DNA from: Leptasterias polaris
Taxonomy: Eukaryota > Echinodermata > Asteroidea > Forcipulatida > Asteriidae
Reading direction: 5' to 3'
DNA: 64,000 bases
NCBI GenBank assembly: GCA_037783415.1
Contig: JAZGTN010000074.1
Span: 744,001 to 808,000, forward strand
Shown one piece after another: positions 45,295-64,000 of the stretch. The stretch's first letter is position 1; the number at the start of each line of letters is the position of its first letter. The notes under the pieces are model-generated. The model was not told the origin of the DNA. It made no database searches and saw only the letters and a program-made list of their open reading frames with translations. The translations under genes and the position numbers were made by a program.

Positions 45295-45445
45295 GTTCAG
45301 ACAACTCGTCCGTTTGACAACTCGACAGTCTCGACGACTCGACGGGGCAGACAACTCGACCTGTCTGACAACTCGACAGCTTGGCAAATAGTCACTGAGA
45401 TGAGACAACTCGACGGATTGCCAAGACAAGTCGACGGGTGAAGTC
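45295..45445. repeat. ACAACTCGAC-word repeat
   Basis: At least five near-copies of GACAACTCGAC in 150 bases, the complement of the words at 11470-11660. No obvious unit period. Confidence 0.5.
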
Positions 45446-45459
45446 GACGGGTGAATGAC

Positions 45460-46140
45460 TGAGGTTATTAGCGTGAACAGAAGTATTGCGTTGGCCTTCT
45501 CTTGGGCCGGATAGATAGATAGTGCACAGCCTGGAAAGAAGTTACACTACGACTTCTCTTGCTAAATCCCCATGCCGGGCGGCCGGGGTTATAAGTGGCC
45601 AGCCGGCTGCCGAGGCTGTGAGAATAGAGTCAGATATACATCTTTGATGATTGACAGTTTTTTCAATTTGTTGTCGTTACCTGAACAATTTTTATGACAG
45701 GAATGTTCCTATATTTAAATTTTCTTTATTGTTATACACTAATCTTCACTGGCCCAACACTACAAAAAGAAAACTACTTGGTAATGGTAGAAGAGCTAAA
45801 TGTATATTTTTGTATGACATCCTCGTACCGTAGCGCGCAGCGCCGCGCAGAGAAGCCGCTACGCGGCGGCGCTATAGTATGCGATCTTTCCTACGGGCAA
45901 ACGAGTTGTAGTTGGTTTTTGTGGCAAAGATCGTAGCGCCAATGTGAAGGGAGCACATAACTTAGCCGTCCGTCCGCTACGAACTCTAGTTTTAGGGAAA
46001 GATCTATTGTAATAGTGTATAGCGTTCTACTACCGCGGCCGGCCCGGCGGCGGATGGATCGGCGGGACGCTTGCTGTTACTACGAGTTGCTGGTGTTTGC
46101 TTTTACTCGGGTTTTTTTTTTCGCTCAAATCACATGATCC
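45460..46140. other. GC-rich stretch upstream of PLK1
   Basis: CpG-rich segments at 45835-45880 and 46030-46060 (GCGCGCAGCGCCGCGCAG; GCGGCCGGCCCGGCGGCGG). A short inverted word GATCTTTCC / GGAAAGATC is at 45881 and 45996. No exon recognised. It could be the distal PLK1 promoter or another decayed element. Confidence 0.4.
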
Positions 46141-46182
46141 TCCCCGCCCGGTCAAAGGTTGATCTTTAAAGTACAGCATTAT

Positions 46183-46255
46183 CCAATCAGCGTTCAAGAG
46201 TGTGATTCACGTTGACCAATCAAAGTGATGGATTTCCTTGAGCGGCCGTTTCGAG
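46183..46255 (+). promoter_or_regulatory. Candidate PLK1 cell-cycle promoter: paired CCAAT boxes and CDE/CHR-like site
   Basis: Two CCAAT boxes on the plus strand (46183-46187 and 46216-46220) are 33 bases apart, the spacing typical of NF-Y pairs in G2/M gene promoters. 20 bases downstream is AGCGGCCGTTTCGAG (46241-46255), which loosely resembles a CDE/CHR pair (G/C core, then TTYGA). A GC box CCCCGCCCGG lies at 46142-46151. The PLK1 ATG is 350 bases further on. Vertebrate PLK1 is driven by CDE/CHR and NF-Y; whether this site works is inference. Confidence 0.45.
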
Positions 46256-46602
46256 TACACACACACACGATGTATAGCATACAACTTTGAAAAATAATTT
46301 ATACAACCGGTGTCTACTCAATCTGAGCACAACAATACATACGCTGTCCTCAATTTGAAATCCTTCCCTCTCAAGTATTTGAAAAATATTGTTTTTAAAG
46401 CTACAAATTCTGCGATTGCATGGAGAAAATAAAGTCTGTCTGCGCAAATATACATTACAACTAGCAACTCTGCTTTTCCGTCGTGACAACGCAGCTTCTG
46501 CAGTGTGCGTGCTCAGTCTGTTCCGCATCCGCGGTGCCAGCTAGCTATCTTCTCTCCCAAATTAAGTCCCACCAGTGCCTAATTTGCAATTAACAAGGGA
46601 AC

Positions 46603-63637
<17,035 letters not shown>

Positions 63638-64000
63638 GTAAGCACCACACATTACAACATTTAAGAACTCTGTATACAAACATATTGTTGAGTTTGAACA
63701 GGCTTCTCCATGTGGGAGTAACTATAGATTTATGTTTAAAATAAATTGCTTTGGCATGGGTGAATCTGACTTCTATGGCTATTATTTTATAATGTATTAT
63801 CTCAATGTAAAAGGGAGACCTGGGAAAGTTTTGGGCAAATAGAAGCCCAAAACCAGTTGCACAGTGTGCAGCGTTCCTGTAGGCTTACATTGATTTTCTG
63901 AATATTGAAAGCTCAAAAGAGGGTGCTGAAAACACAAAAATCAAGATGTTAAGAACCTCACATTGTTAAACTTGGTTTTTACACCAACCATCAAGTAATA

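Overview
The window is nuclear DNA from a marine invertebrate animal. An echinoderm or another early deuterostome fits best. The evidence is three conserved animal genes split by GT-AG introns of 1 to 10 kb, no operon layout, an AT-rich background, the scattered word TACATGTACATGTA, L2-like, jockey/CR1-like and Penelope-like retroelements, many fold-back DNA elements, and numerous poly-C/poly-G runs. The species cannot be fixed from sequence alone.

Genes. (1) GBE1, glycogen branching enzyme, minus strand, positions 17880 down to 640. Six coding exons give the first ~248 residues: the N-terminal CBM48 module and the start of the GH13 barrel. The rest lies beyond the left edge. (2) PIGV, the second GPI-anchor mannosyltransferase, minus strand, 33093 down to 25869. 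It is complete in three exons and encodes 520 residues. (3) PLK1, polo-like kinase 1, plus strand, from 46603 past the right edge. Eight exons give ~398 residues: the whole kinase domain and the linker. The polo boxes lie beyond the edge. All splice phases close exactly. The first and last coding exons of PIGV and exon 1 of GBE1 are short and were found by matching splice phase and family sequence. The three genes act in unrelated processes (glycogen, GPI anchors, mitosis) and nothing suggests co-regulation.

Region by region. 1-17.9 kb: GBE1 introns, with a 14-bp minisatellite of about 67 units (5301-6248), a 45-bp tandem repeat (6409-6670), a CRE/ETS-word repeat block (7500-9745), a truncated L2-like LINE (10762-11415), and several MITEs. 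17.9-25.9 kb: intergenic, with an inverted pair of Penelope-like (PLE) fragments carrying a GIY-YIG domain and hammerhead-like motifs (19040-20158), and a tRNA-like fold-back (22057-22290). 25.9-33.1 kb: PIGV; its last intron holds a 3.66-kb element with a perfect 8-bp target duplication. 33.1-46.6 kb: intergenic, mostly mobile-element debris: two head-to-head LINE fragments, a PLE containing two later PLE insertions, and a run of fold-back elements of 0.17-2.3 kb. 46.6-64 kb: PLK1. Intron 1 (10.3 kb) holds a TA-flanked element and a tandem array of five Helitron/Helentron-like units (49565-56465). Intron 3 holds another inverted-repeat element and intron 4 a 27-bp minisatellite.

The strongest unexplained signal is a shared architecture. 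Several unrelated inverted-repeat elements (26246-29909, 46879-47943, 57761-59543, 41794-44046) each carry their own 10-20-bp word repeated many times inside, often in both orientations. The PLK1 intron-1 array likewise carries repeated CRE-like and CTCF-like words in every unit. All gene names rest on reading conserved protein sequence by eye; no database search was possible.
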